The position numbers and the translations under genes were made by a program. A DNA stretch of 64,000 nt from Microcoleus vaginatus_C. GTDB taxonomy: Bacteria; Cyanobacteriota; Cyanobacteriia; Cyanobacteriales; Microcoleaceae. A model generated the notes under the pieces. It did no database searches and was not told the DNA's origin. It was given only the letters and a program-made list of their open reading frames with translations. Location of the stretch: assembly GCA_040004035.1 (NCBI GenBank), contig JAMPLN010000002.1, one strand, 5' to 3'. Within the stretch, counting starts at the first letter, position 1. Each line of letters opens with the position of its first letter. This document shows, in pieces, positions 8,964 through 18,429 of the stretch.

Positions 8964-9827
8964 TTACCAGTTACTAAATTTTTGCCAAGCTTGCCAGAAA
9001 ACATAAATCGATAAGATTGCCAAGAGCGATCGAAAAGCTAAACTAACAATACGATCGGGCAATCTCGGCAAAAACCGCGTGCTCACCTGGGCGCCCAACA
9101 AACCGCCGCCGCCCAGAATTAACCCCACAACCCACAAAACATTACCGCGCGCCGCGTGTCCCGCCGTCGCCGAAATTGCCGTAATGACGATGACGCCCAA
9201 GCTGGTTTGAATTGCGGTTTTAATGCTTTCTCCTAATAGCAAAATTTGCAGGGGAACCATAATCACGCCGCCGCCTACGCCGAACAAACCCGCTAATAAA
9301 CCTGCCGCACTGCCGGTGGCAATTTTAGCAAAAGTTGGATTGAATAAAATATTTGAATTATTGGGTAATTCGTGATTGGTAATTGGTAATTGAGCCTTGT
9401 CTCCTTGTCCCGCTTCTCCTCTTAGTTCCTCTTGTTCTGCTTCCGCTTTCTTCTTAGCTGTCAGGTGCTTGCGAACTTCAATCAAATAAATATTGAGCCA
9501 CAGCAACAACCCAAAAGTCAGTAACAGCAAGTAAGGCGGAAAAATCCCCGCCAAATAAGCACCGATTTGTGCGGTGATGACGGCGGGAAATCCAATGCCT
9601 GCGACTTGGCTCAAGCTGAGGTAGCCCATTCGCCAATTCTGGATGCTGCCAGAAATAGCTGTAATGACGATCGACAAACCGCTAGTAGCAACCGCTTCTA
9701 CCGGGGCGTACTTGAGAGCAACCAACAAAGGTACGAGCACCGTACCGCCACCGATACCCAAAAATCCAGCTAGAACTCCGGCAAAAATTCCTGCAGCACC
9801 GAGAATCAATAATTCAGTGATAGTCAT
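8964..9827 (-). CDS. Sulfite exporter TauE/SafE family permease
   Basis: A 287-residue integral membrane protein with eight or so hydrophobic segments in two halves. Each half opens with the family glycine motif: GFLGIGGGTVLVPLL near residue 22 and GLFGVGGGVIMVPLQ near residue 181. A hydrophilic loop of about 45 residues (approximately 120-165, rich in Glu/Lys/Gly) joins the halves. The family transports sulfite, sulfonates or related anions, but the substrate here cannot be told from sequence. The start MTITELLILGAAGIFAG leads directly into the first membrane segment. Confidence 0.88.
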   Translation of the reverse strand: MTITELLILGAAGIFAGVLAGFLGIGGGTVLVPLLVALKYAPVEAVATSGLSIVITAISGSIQNWRMGYLSLSQVAGIGFPAVITAQIGAYLAGIFPPYLLLLTFGLLLWLNIYLIEVRKHLTAKKKAEAEQEELRGEAGQGDKAQLPITNHELPNNSNILFNPTFAKIATGSAAGLLAGLFGVGGGVIMVPLQILLLGESIKTAIQTSLGVIVITAISATAGHAARGNVLWVVGLILGGGGLLGAQVSTRFLPRLPDRIVSLAFRSLLAILSIYVFWQAWQKFSNW

Positions 9828-9832
9828 TAGTT

Positions 9833-9890
9833 ATTAGTCAACAGTTAACAGTTAACAGTTAACAGTCAACAGTTAACAGTTAACAATCAA
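9833..9890. repeat. (GTTAACA/GTCAACA)n array
   Basis: About eight heptamers of the GTTAACA/GTCAACA type separate the permease and pentapeptide-repeat genes. This is the same family as the arrays at 610, 11085, 29560 and 31865. Confidence 0.8.
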
Positions 9891-9893
9891 ATT

Positions 9894-10736
9894 TTAAGAA
9901 TCATTAGTCGTGCCGTCCGGCATAATTGCCCGCCTCAAATCTGCATCGCGGAAGTTAGTTCGATTGAGATTAGCATCAATCAAAACCGCTTCCAACAAAA
10001 CAGCCCCGCTAAAATTAGACCAGCACAGCTTAGCACGGTACAAATTAGCACCGCTCAAATTAGCTCTTGCCAGCGTTGACCAACTCACATTAGCAACTCT
10101 CAAATTAGCATTGCTCAGATTAGCTTCGGTGAGATTAGCTCCAATCATCGTTACTTGGCGCAAGTCTGCACCAGTCAGGTTGGCCCCGCTCACCATCGCC
10201 CCGCTGAGAATTGCCTGAGTCAGATTAGCTCTTTCTAAAAGCGACTCGCTGAGGATGGCATTTGTCAGGTTTACCGCTTTGAGAGTTGACCAACTCAAAT
10301 TTGCCTTCATCAAATTAATGCGAATCATGCTAGCGTCGGTTAAGTTGGCCGCAAACAAATTCGCTTCGGTAAAGTTGGCTTCGGTCAAATTAGCTTCGGT
10401 CAAATTAGCCTTGGTCATGTTGACTTCTCTCGCCATTGAGCCGCGCAGGTTGGCTCCCATCAGGTTAGCCCCGCTGAGATTGGCACGACTCAAATCGGTA
10501 CCGATGAGATTTGCTTCGCTGAGGTTGGCTTCTGTCATGTCCACCCCTGACAATTTCACCTCGCGCAAGTTCGCTCCCGTCAGGTTAGCGCCTTTGAGGT
10601 TTGCGTCTTGGAAATTCGCTCTGGTAAAGTTAGCCTCGCTGAGGTTTACCCCTTTTAAGTCGGCCCCGACGAGGTTAATCTCTCGAAAAATTCTTTCTCC
10701 GGCCGCATATTGCCTCAGAATTCGATCGGCCTCCAT
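9894..10736 (-). CDS. Pentapeptide-repeat protein
   Basis: The start is placed at ATG 10736 (MEADRILRQYAAGERIF), the usual opening of cyanobacterial members. It has a GAGG 8 nt upstream. An upstream in-frame extension of 53 codons has no family character. After residue 20 the protein is an almost unbroken run of A(N/D)LXX pentapeptides (ANLTEANLSGANL and variants), predicted to fold as a right-handed quadrilateral beta-helix along its whole 280-residue length. There is no signal peptide or catalytic domain. Family members include DNA mimics that protect gyrase, but most cyanobacterial ones have unknown roles. The regular repeat also makes long open frames on the other strand, which are not genes. 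Confidence 0.85.
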   Translation of the reverse strand: MEADRILRQYAAGERIFREINLVGADLKGVNLSEANFTRANFQDANLKGANLTGANLREVKLSGVDMTEANLSEANLIGTDLSRANLSGANLMGANLRGSMAREVNMTKANLTEANLTEANFTEANLFAANLTDASMIRINLMKANLSWSTLKAVNLTNAILSESLLERANLTQAILSGAMVSGANLTGADLRQVTMIGANLTEANLSNANLRVANVSWSTLARANLSGANLYRAKLCWSNFSGAVLLEAVLIDANLNRTNFRDADLRRAIMPDGTTNDS

Positions 10737-10959
10737 GTCATTCGCCTCGCAATTTTTTTTAAACGTTAGAGTGATGGGTGTTACCACATCATCCCAGATA
10801 ACTACGGTATTCACTCTGCACGCTGTAGTATCTGTAGAATCTTTGCATTGCTTTCCGGGCACTGCTGTGCCACTGCCTCCTAAAAGGTCTGACAAATATC
10901 AAAGCTTCTGAGAAAATCAACAATAGGGTAAAACTCTCGGCGCTCGGCACTGAGTCAGT

Positions 10960-11145
10960 CGATTTTAGATTTTAGATTTTAGATTTGCTCCACAGATTCA
11001 TCTGGGAGCCGGAACTTTGGTCTAAAATTATGGGCTCACCACGACGATTATCGGAAACTTGTATTCGTTTTTGGGCGAGCTGGCAGTTGACAACTGACAA
11101 CGGTCAACTGTCAACTGTCAACGGTCAACTGTCAACAGACAAAGG
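10960..11145. repeat. Heptamer arrays upstream of ilvD
   Basis: A (TTTTAGA)n run (about 10960-10986) and a (GTCAACT/GGTCAAC)n run (about 11085-11141) fill the leader of ilvD. The second array ends only about 10 nt before the AAAGGAAATTTTAAAATG start region, so the repeats are probably transcribed in the 5' leader. Confidence 0.75.
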
Positions 11146-11155
11146 AAATTTTAAA

Positions 11156-12841
11156 ATGCCTGAAAATTTGAGAAGCCAAGCTGTGACTGGGGGCGTGCAG
11201 CGCGCGCCCAACCGAGCAATGCTGCGGGCAGTCGGTTTTGGTGACGGCGATTTCACTAAGCCGATTGTGGGGATTGCCAACGGGTACAGCACGATTACGC
11301 CCTGCAATATGGGATTGAACGACCTCGCTTTGCGGGCTATTGCGGGTGCAAAAGAAGCCGGCGCCATGCCACAGATGTTCGGTACGATTACTATCAGCGA
11401 CGGGATCTCGATGGGAACTCAAGGGATGAAATATTCTCTGGTGTCGAGAGATGTAATTGCTGATTCCATCGAAACTGTTTGCAACGGCCAAAGTATGGAC
11501 GGGTTGCTGGCTGTCGGCGGTTGCGATAAAAATATGCCGGGGGCGATGATTGCGATCGCCCGCATGAACATTCCTGCTATTTTTGTTTACGGTGGCACGA
11601 TCAAACCCGGACACCACAACGGACGGGATTTAACCGTTGTCAGCGCTTTTGAAGCAGTCGGTCAATTCAGCGCGGGCAAAATTGACGAAACAGAACTCAA
11701 AGCAGTGGAAGAGAAAGCTTGTCCGGGTGCGGGTTCTTGCGGCGGAATGTTCACAGCAAATACTATGTCGAGTGCTTTTGAAGCGATGGGCATGAGTTTG
11801 CCTTATTCTTCGACAATGGCTGCTGAGGATGCCGAAAAAGCTGACAGCGCTGCCGAATCTGCAAAAGTGGTGGTGGAAGCGATCCGCAAACAGTTGTTAC
11901 CGAGCCAAATTTTGACTCGCAAGGCCTTTGAAAATGCGATCGCGGTAATCATGGCAATCGGCGGTTCAACCAATGCTGTGCTGCATTTATTAGCCATTTC
12001 CAATGCGATCGGCGTTGAGTTGTCCCTCGACGATTTTGAAACTATTCGAGCAAAAGTGCCGGTGCTGTGCGACCTCAAACCCAGCGGCAAATACGTAGCA
12101 ACCGATTTGCACAAAGCCGGCGGCATTCCCCAAGTAATGAAAATCCTGCTAGAACAGGGTTTGCTGCACCCAGACGCGCTGACAATTACCGGTCAAACTC
12201 TTGCGGAAGTGTTGGCAGATATTCCAGCCGAACCCCGCACCGACCAAGATGTCATCCGCCCTTGGAACAACCCGATTTACGCCCAAGGACATTTAGCAAT
12301 TCTCAGGGGAAATCTGGCAACAGAAGGAGCAGTTGCTAAAATTACTGGCGTTAAAAAAGCGCAAATTACCGGTCCAGCGCGCGTATTTGAATCTGAAGAA
12401 AATTGTTTGGATGCAATTTTAGCGGGCAAAATTCAAGCCGGAGATGTGATTATCGTCCGCTACGAAGGGCCCAAAGGCGGGCCGGGAATGCGCGAAATGT
12501 TAGCGCCAACTTCGGCAATTATTGGCGCTGGTTTGGGCGATTCTGTAGGGTTAATTACTGACGGTCGCTTTTCTGGCGGAACTTACGGTCTGGTTGTCGG
12601 TCACGTTGCACCTGAAGCGCAAGTTGGCGGGACAATTGCTTTGGTAGAAGAGGGCGATTCGATTACGATTGATGCTCAAAATCGCTTGTTGCAGCTCAAT
12701 GTTTCGGACGCTGAATTGGAGCAGCGGCGGGCTCTTTGGCAGCCTCCTAAACCTCGCTATACTAAGGGCGTTTTGGCTAAATACGCTAAGTTGGTTTCTT
12801 CGAGCAGTGTCGGTGCTGTGACTGATTTGGGTTTGGGTTGA
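11156..12841 (+). CDS. ilvD: Dihydroxy-acid dehydratase
   Basis: A 561-residue enzyme of the IlvD/Edd family that converts 2,3-dihydroxy-isovalerate (or -methylvalerate) to the 2-oxo acid in valine, isoleucine and leucine synthesis. The start MPENLRSQAVTGG at 11156 follows AAAGGA. The frame is open 57 codons further upstream, but those codons read through heptamer repeats. Iron-sulfur ligands and family motifs are in place: GGCDKNMPGAM, then KACPGAGSCGGMFTANTMS, and near the C terminus LITDGRFSGGTYGLVVGH. Length and order match the family. No other branched-chain genes are adjacent. Confidence 0.97.
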   Translation: MPENLRSQAVTGGVQRAPNRAMLRAVGFGDGDFTKPIVGIANGYSTITPCNMGLNDLALRAIAGAKEAGAMPQMFGTITISDGISMGTQGMKYSLVSRDVIADSIETVCNGQSMDGLLAVGGCDKNMPGAMIAIARMNIPAIFVYGGTIKPGHHNGRDLTVVSAFEAVGQFSAGKIDETELKAVEEKACPGAGSCGGMFTANTMSSAFEAMGMSLPYSSTMAAEDAEKADSAAESAKVVVEAIRKQLLPSQILTRKAFENAIAVIMAIGGSTNAVLHLLAISNAIGVELSLDDFETIRAKVPVLCDLKPSGKYVATDLHKAGGIPQVMKILLEQGLLHPDALTITGQTLAEVLADIPAEPRTDQDVIRPWNNPIYAQGHLAILRGNLATEGAVAKITGVKKAQITGPARVFESEENCLDAILAGKIQAGDVIIVRYEGPKGGPGMREMLAPTSAIIGAGLGDSVGLITDGRFSGGTYGLVVGHVAPEAQVGGTIALVEEGDSITIDAQNRLLQLNVSDAELEQRRALWQPPKPRYTKGVLAKYAKLVSSSSVGAVTDLGLG

Positions 12842-12934
12842 GTTTGGAATTAGTTAAAAATCGCCGATCGTAATCGGCGGTTGAAACCTGCACTACACAA
12901 ACTTTCGTCCCTCTCGCTTGAAACTGAAGAATAA

Positions 12935-12968
12935 AGCTGTAGGGTGCGCCGAGGCGCACCCTACAGCT
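12935..12968 (+). terminator. Perfect GC-rich hairpin after ilvD
   Basis: AGCTGTAGGGTGCGCC (12935-12950) pairs perfectly with GGCGCACCCTACAGCT (12953-12968) across a 2-nt GA turn. It lies 94 nt after the ilvD stop. There is no T-run, so termination is plausible but unproven. The GTAGGGTGCGC piece is also a common cyanobacterial palindrome; a related GTAGGGTGCTGCGCGG occurs near 8890. Confidence 0.55.
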
Positions 12969-13068
12969 ATGAGCAGGAATATCATGTTTGCTCGAACGTA
13001 ATATTATACCAGTTTCAAAAAAGAATGTAAGTTGAGGCAACCTCCAAACCCCTATCGAATCAGTCAAT

Positions 13069-13252
13069 CGATTTTAGATTTTAGATTTTAGATTTTAGAT
13101 TGACCCCACCGATAAATGCGGGGGCTTGAGGATTTTCGATTTTAGATTTTGGATTGATTCCACGGATAAATCACGTGGCGGGTACCATCAAGAAATTCTT
13201 GTCATTCCCAATTCTTCAATTCTTCAATTCTAAAATCTAAAATCTAAAATCA
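13069..13252. repeat. Heptamer arrays with a MITE-like fragment
   Basis: (TTTTAGA)n runs at about 13069-13101, 13136-13156 and, inverted, 13225-13250 enclose a partial copy of the element found at 7861 and 14646 (ATTGACCCCACCGATAAATG then CGGGGGCTTG, from 13099). Nothing else is seen between ilvD and the Uma2 gene. Confidence 0.7.
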
Positions 13253-13254
13253 TA

Positions 13255-13833
13255 TCACCCTTGTCCAAAAACCTTCACCGCTTCAGCCAAGTCAGTCTCA
13301 CCTATCAAAATGCAGCGTTTCAACAGCTCGATATTCAGCGTTTCCAATCCTGACAACTTGCTCTGAACTACTTCTTCATAACCATCTTCTCGCAGGTGAT
13401 ACAACCGCAGTGTGCCATCTTCCCAAAACCACACCTCCGGCACGCCCAAAGCTCGATATTTTGCCAGTTTGTTCAATCCACCGCTGGTATAAACTATCTC
13501 GATCGACAAATCGGGAATTGACTTAGCTTCCTCGAAACAAAATGATTTGTCAGCTTGGGTTGAAACTTCTCCGGTTTTCTCCTGCGTCATCGAACCAGAA
13601 GGGTAAAATCTGATGCCCTGTGTTAGCAGAAAAGTTGTCACCAGATAGCCTATGATTTCAGAAAAGTTTTCGTGTTGGAATCCCGGCATCAGAATCTCGA
13701 TCGCCCCTGCAAAAAAAGATAGCTTAACTCCGGGTGAATCTTCCGAAGCTTTCTGGATTAACTTAAACTGATCCCAATTGCCCCCGATCACTACTCGCTG
13801 GTCGATAGTTTCTCGATCGAGAATTTGTGTCAT
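13255..13833 (-). CDS. Uma2-family (DUF820) restriction-endonuclease-like protein
   Basis: A 192-residue protein of the Uma2/DUF820 family, very abundant in filamentous cyanobacteria. It has the PD-(D/E)XK-like layout: GAIEILMPGFQHENFSEIIG, then SIPDLSIEIVYTSGGLNKLAKY with the Asp-X(n)-Glu-X pattern, and VPEVWFWEDGTLRLYHL. The start is set at ATG 13833 (MTQILDRETIDQRVVI), the usual family opening. The frame continues 10 codons to a TTG at 13863, which is less likely. The cellular function of the family is unknown, although many members travel with mobile DNA. It lies between repeat clusters. Confidence 0.85.
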   Translation of the reverse strand: MTQILDRETIDQRVVIGGNWDQFKLIQKASEDSPGVKLSFFAGAIEILMPGFQHENFSEIIGYLVTTFLLTQGIRFYPSGSMTQEKTGEVSTQADKSFCFEEAKSIPDLSIEIVYTSGGLNKLAKYRALGVPEVWFWEDGTLRLYHLREDGYEEVVQSKLSGLETLNIELLKRCILIGETDLAEAVKVFGQG

Positions 13834-13943
13834 AGCAAATTCATCTATAATTGGCACGCTCAATTATTGTATGTAATTTCGAGCGATCGCCCTTGCCCTC
13901 AAAAGAGCGATCGCCCGCCAATCTCTATCCCCACATCTTAACG

Positions 13944-14474
13944 CTAACGGCGCTGATTCAAAAAGCGGCCTGCCATCGACATGGCGTCAGTAATATCTAC
14001 GTCGCCGTCTCCATCTGTATCTAAAAACGTATTCAAAACGGGATTTCCACCTTGGGCTGGATTTTGGGCGTTGCCGCCGGTTTGTAGCAAATTCAGTATG
14101 AGCGGCACCAAAACAGGTATCATCGCCTGCACTGTGGCGTTATTCAAACCGGTTCTGTGGGCGATATCGTTCACTATCTGCGTCAGTTGGCCGACTCCGA
14201 ACAAACTCTGTACCGCTTGCGGATTGGGATTTGTGCCGCTAAATTGGTTGACAAGTTGTTGAGCTTGTGCATCTCCTGATTGCGCTCGCACGTTTTGCAA
14301 TGCCGATCGCACATATCCGCCCAAAACCGACATTGCTAGCTGAGTCGTGCCTGTATTGACGCCCTGGTTGCTGCTCAACTGCTCTACCGCACCGAGAATG
14401 TTGCCCAACTGATTGGGACTTGCTTGTTGGTTGGGATTGTCGATCGCGCTCAAAATTTGGTCAAATAGTCCCAT
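13944..14474 (-). CDS. DUF937-like protein with EF-hand/dockerin-type calcium loop
   Basis: A 176-residue protein. The N-terminal 130 residues are Gln/Asn-rich helices (MGLFDQILSAIDNPNQ, LSSNQGVNTG, VQSLFGVGQLTQIV) as in DUF937/YidB-like proteins. Residues about 152-162 read DTDGDGDVDITD, a clear Ca-binding EF-hand or dockerin-type loop, followed by AMSMAGRFLNQRR. There is no signal peptide. The role is unknown. The pairing of a DUF937 domain with a DxDxDGxxD loop is common in cyanobacterial members. Confidence 0.75.
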   Translation of the reverse strand: MGLFDQILSAIDNPNQQASPNQLGNILGAVEQLSSNQGVNTGTTQLAMSVLGGYVRSALQNVRAQSGDAQAQQLVNQFSGTNPNPQAVQSLFGVGQLTQIVNDIAHRTGLNNATVQAMIPVLVPLILNLLQTGGNAQNPAQGGNPVLNTFLDTDGDGDVDITDAMSMAGRFLNQRR

Positions 14475-14603
14475 AATTTTCGCTCCGTACAGTGATTGCT
14501 CAACTTTAAATTTAAATTATAGCAACTCCTGTTTTTCAAGATTACTGAAAATAGTTTTGATTTGGGTATTATCACTCATTGAGTGGGGGAGCGACAGCCA
14601 GTC

Positions 14604-14816
14604 AATCGATTTGAGATTTGAGATTTGAGATTAAAGAATTGAAGCATTGACCCCAGGGATAAATTCGGGGGGCAAGTTTCATCGGATACAGGTTTTTTAT
14701 TTCACCGGTCCTGAGTCTGCGCGTTGGAATGAATCCGGGGGCTTGTATCCTGGATGCTTTCGGTCAATAAGCAATCTCATACAATTTTAGATTTTAGATT
14801 TTAGATTTTAGATTTG
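14604..14816. repeat. MITE-like repeat (14646-14768) within heptamer arrays
   Basis: This is the most complete copy of the ATTGACC...GGTCAAT element: 123 bp (14646-14768) with 7-bp terminal inverted repeats. TTGAGAT/TTTTAGA heptamers lie on both sides. Internally it matches the copy at 7861-7965 in the TTTCATCGGATACAGG and GGGGCTTGTATCCTGGATGC blocks. The copies differ by insertion of CACCGGTCCTGAGTCTGCGC. No gene lies in the 14475-14916 gap. Confidence 0.75.
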
Positions 14817-14916
14817 GAATGAATTATGAGATCCGAGTTTAGAGCACGGGCTTGCTATTGCATTCTTTTTTGAAAGTGATATAAAAACTGATAATTTTTA
14901 AGTTTTTACAGTTCCT

Positions 14917-16827
14917 CTATCCTCGGACTTGGTTGGCTTTTTCATTGCAGGGGTAATTATATTCGCGAGGAATTGGAAGGTTTACCTGCGTATTTTGCAT
15001 CAAATCCTCATGCTTAATCGGCAGGGCGATCGAAAATTCCGTCCCCGTTCCCACCTCCGACCAAAAGTTAATTGTCCCCCCATGTTTCTTGACGATAATT
15101 TCGCGACCAATTGCCAATCCCAAACCAGTACCTACACCTCTCGGTTTAGTAGTAAAGAATGTTTCAAACATTTTTTCTTGACTTTCTGGTGCTATTCCCG
15201 TACCGTTATCAGAAATTCGCACTACCACTGAGTCGTCGTCCAAGTATTCTGTAGCAATCACAATCCTCGGCGAAAAAGTTGGTGCCTCCTGTTTCATTGA
15301 CTCCGAAGCCGATTGTTTTTTCGCCTCGGCTGAGCTGGATTTCTCGCTTTTTGCTTTCTCTTCCACAGCATCTAGTGCATTGTTGATAAGGTTAACAAAT
15401 ACCTGGTAAAGCAAACCCATATAGCCTTCAACAGTCGGAATATTTCCGTAATTTCGCACCACTTCAATGCCCTGTTTGATGCGGCTGTTGAGAATCAGCA
15501 AACTGCTGTCTATGCAGGCGTGCAAATCGACGGGATGAGGGGCGGCATCGTCGAGGCGAGAAAAATCTTTCAAGCTTAAGATAATAGCTTTGGCTCTTTC
15601 AGCCCCTAGTTGCATTGAGTCAAATATTTTGCTCAAATCTTCTTTGAGAAAATCGATGTCTATTTCTTCGCCTTTCGTGATAACTGCGGCAGGGGGGTTG
15701 GGAATTTCTGTTTCGTAAGTTTTGAGCAAATCTAAAATATCTTCAACATAATGTCTCGCTGGGTCGATATTGGCATAGATAAAATTGATTGGGTTGTTAA
15801 CTTCGTGAGCCACACCGGCTAACATCCGCCCCAAAGTTGCCATTTTCTCATTTTGAAGTATCTGGGTTTGTTGTTCAGATTTCAATTCTTCTAGCAACTG
15901 ATTTACTTTCTGAATCAGTTGGTTCAACGAAGCTGCTAATACTCCGACTTCATCGGTGCTGGTAACTGGTACTTGCAACTGAAAATTAGATTCTTCAGTG
16001 ACTCGCTGAGCAATTTTAGTTACAGCGGCGAGGGGTTTGGCGATCGCCCGACTGGTGAAACCCGCTAGCAGTGCTGCAACGACGATCGACAGTGCCATGC
16101 TACCCAAAATTATTTGCACCCGCAGCGCCTGCGCTTGCAGCAAATCCTGCCGCCCTGCATCTTCTTGCTCTTGGGCGCGATCGATAATTTCTGCTATATC
16201 ATTGACCGCCCTGTCTAGTTCCAACCCTATTTTATCTCGCTCTAAATTCGACAGCAACTTACGGTTTACAAGTTGTTGAGCGGGGTTATTTGGCAGGTTA
16301 CTGATTTTTTTATTCACTCTTTCTATTTTAGCAAGATAATTAGACAATAGCGAATCGCAAGTTTTTTTAAATTTTTCTATGCCTTCTATGTCTTCCAGGT
16401 ATTTAGAGTTTTTGACTTCAGATAACAACAACTTTAAATTGTAAATATTGTTTTGTAGTTGTTCGTATTTGTTGTCAAAAAATTTGGGCTGTTCTAGCCC
16501 GTAAATAAGCCATTCTTGGCTGTTTTTAGTTCGCAGTAAAGCCACCTGCAACTTATTTAAAAGCTGAGTTTCTCGATCGATGTGTACTTGATTGTTAGTT
16601 CTGCGATAGTAATGAGTGCCCACCAACATCCCCAGAGTCGTTCCCCCAATCGCAACACAAAGAGCCAGTGCGTACCCACTGCTGATTTTGTCGCGAATAC
16701 TGAGGTTGCCCAAGGAATGGGCTATGTGAGCGAAATAATTGGGCTTGAGTGGCTGGCTCTCTTTGAGGTGATGCTCGCAAGAGGTAGAGAGTTCTTGTGA
16801 AGGCTGATTCAGATGTTTGAGCTGCAT
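14917..16827 (-). CDS. Membrane sensor histidine kinase (HAMP-HisKA-HATPase)
   Basis: A 636-residue kinase. Membrane segments at about 51-70 and 237-257 enclose an extracytoplasmic helical region of about 165 residues (four-helix-bundle-like, Leu/Asn/Lys-rich). HAMP spans 258-312 and a coiled coil 312-330. The phospho-acceptor is His341 in GVAHEVNNPINFIYANI. The ATPase domain has NLINNALDAVEE, SDNGTGI and GVGTGLGLAIG boxes, split by a low-complexity Ser/Lys/Glu insert (KSEKSSSAEAKKQSASES). No receiver is attached and no response regulator is adjacent, so its partner is encoded elsewhere. The kinase half is close in type to that at 5040-6362. About 40 extra residues follow the kinase domain. 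Confidence 0.93.
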   Translation of the reverse strand: MQLKHLNQPSQELSTSCEHHLKESQPLKPNYFAHIAHSLGNLSIRDKISSGYALALCVAIGGTTLGMLVGTHYYRRTNNQVHIDRETQLLNKLQVALLRTKNSQEWLIYGLEQPKFFDNKYEQLQNNIYNLKLLLSEVKNSKYLEDIEGIEKFKKTCDSLLSNYLAKIERVNKKISNLPNNPAQQLVNRKLLSNLERDKIGLELDRAVNDIAEIIDRAQEQEDAGRQDLLQAQALRVQIILGSMALSIVVAALLAGFTSRAIAKPLAAVTKIAQRVTEESNFQLQVPVTSTDEVGVLAASLNQLIQKVNQLLEELKSEQQTQILQNEKMATLGRMLAGVAHEVNNPINFIYANIDPARHYVEDILDLLKTYETEIPNPPAAVITKGEEIDIDFLKEDLSKIFDSMQLGAERAKAIILSLKDFSRLDDAAPHPVDLHACIDSSLLILNSRIKQGIEVVRNYGNIPTVEGYMGLLYQVFVNLINNALDAVEEKAKSEKSSSAEAKKQSASESMKQEAPTFSPRIVIATEYLDDDSVVVRISDNGTGIAPESQEKMFETFFTTKPRGVGTGLGLAIGREIIVKKHGGTINFWSEVGTGTEFSIALPIKHEDLMQNTQVNLPIPREYNYPCNEKANQVRG

Positions 16828-17199
16828 AGATGCTAACCTGTGAATAATTCACGCACTGACAATTCAGTCTAACTTAACTCGCGGCTGATTTGAGAGGACC
16901 GCATGGATACTTAATTTGATAATTTTTGTAAATTAGGACGCTTTTACCCTGCCTAAGAAACCCGGTTTCTCGTTTCCCCTTTCAGAGCTTCCAAGACGCA
17001 CTTACGTTAAGAAACCGGGTTCCTGACTACTTAAGGTGATATTTGTTTCTTAATAAAAAAGTATGGATCGAATTGCGAGGCAATAAATCACGGAATAAAT
17101 AAGTAGGTAGATACCAATAAGCCAGCCTGCTGTTCGGTCGAGTAATAAGCTGTAGCTTAAGTAGGTATGCGGGCAAAATAATCTTTAGGTAACTAAATA
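16828..17199. other. Intergenic stretch with ACCCGGTTTCT palindromes
   Basis: No gene is seen. AGAAACCCGGTTTCT (16956-16970) and AAGAAACCGGGTTCCT (17009-17024) are two copies of a dispersed palindrome. A related longer hairpin is at 51610-51648. The stretch lies between the upstream end of the kinase gene and an IS630 remnant that ends at 17200. Confidence 0.6.
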
Positions 17200-18246
17200 T
17201 TAAGTAGCGTGATTAAAATGAAACTTAACACGTTGTGTACGGTAGTTTCCTCTTTCTCCTCTAACTTTTAATCCATGAATTACGGCGTGGCGAATTCTAA
17301 CTCCAAGTCAAATATTTCTCCCGCTAATTCATCTTTTTTCATAAGTTGCCACTCCTATTCAATTGGGTGCATTTCGGCACAATATTGGGATAACAAAAAA
17401 TATGTATAACCTATTTTTTTATTTTTATCATAACTGTTGTAATTCTTGAGATTGGTGTATCATCAGTTGTTTTGTATGATTATTGGGAAGCGTGTAATCT
17501 TAGCATATTTTTGGGCTTATTGCTCCATCATCTTGATATAACTTGTCGATAAATAAACCAAGTTACCAAACCGCAAACCCAGCTAATTTAATGTGAGAAA
17601 ATTCCTACAATAATCTACGGTCATGCCGTTTCGTTTATTTCAGCAATTATTGCTCACTTCTTTGGTAATAAGTGTAACCAGGTTCACTCCATGCACAAAA
17701 CCCTGATTGAACCAAATATTCTCAGCCGATTTCTTCCACCCACGTAGCCCATTTCAACATATATAGGTCGGGTTTAATTTGGTGTAATACAGCTTCTTGG
17801 TTTCCTTTATGACTCTTCCTCCCTCGTTGGCAAATAAACCATTTTTTTAGTAGTTATTTTAAGCAGTCGTGACTTAATCTAATAGAATAGAAGCCTCTTT
17901 TTCTAATTTATGATCTAAGAGAATACTGTTATAGGTCGGTGGTTTGTTTTTGAGGAATTCTTATAAAAACTTTATGTCGGCTTCTTTTAACTTCAGATTT
18001 AAAATCCTGTCACAAAAATTCCAAACCTTTTTCTTGCATAGTTTGTGTTATTTATGTAAAACCTATTTCCCTATTTGTGGAGTCCCATTAATCCAGATCA
18101 GCTATTTTGCCAACCTACCAGCCATGTGCATTTAATCTAACTACCAGGGCGGCGTATTTAACTTGTTGCGATCCATCCGCCGTTCTCAGTTTTTCGAGAT
18201 TTTTGTCTTGTTTTTGAGTCAAAAACACCCTTAATATAGCGCCCAT
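17200..18246 (-). pseudogene. Decayed IS630-family transposase
   Basis: Read on the minus strand, blocks typical of cyanobacterial IS630 transposases appear in the right order but in shifting frames with internal stops. They are VKYAALVVRLNAHGW near the start (start codon likely ATG at 18246), GRKSHKGNQEAVLHQIKPD then LKWATWVEE, SGFCAWSEPGYTYYQR, and at the end AVIHGLKVRGERGNY-RTQRVKF before TAA at 17202-17200. Total span of about 1.05 kb fits a full-length gene. Many frameshifts and AT-rich decay make it inactive. The small forward ORF inside is a shadow. Confidence 0.8.
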
Positions 18247-18429
18247 ATATTGAGTTGCCGCAGTAGAAACATTCTCTGTATTCACTTATTTCTTTAACAT
18301 TGTTCTGTTTTTTCACGCCGACTTACTCAAAGTCTATTTGAGTGTTGACATCGTTTCAGATAATCGGTTGTATTCCCTTTTTTTAATTTTCTATTAATCA
18401 ATAATGATAAATATTTATTGTGTGGTTAT

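Noticed and set aside
9894..10736. Pentapeptide protein as a quinolone-resistance (Qnr) gene
   Set aside because: The repeat family is general in cyanobacteria; nothing specific to Qnr loops or dimer motif can be seen.
10255..10911. 218-residue forward open frame (and 102-residue one at 9910-10218)
   Set aside because: They lie antisense to the pentapeptide-repeat gene; the regular codon pattern of the repeats keeps the other strand open.
10985..11155. N-terminal extension of IlvD by 57 residues
   Set aside because: It reads through heptamer repeats; the ATG at 11156 has a ribosome binding site and matches the family start.
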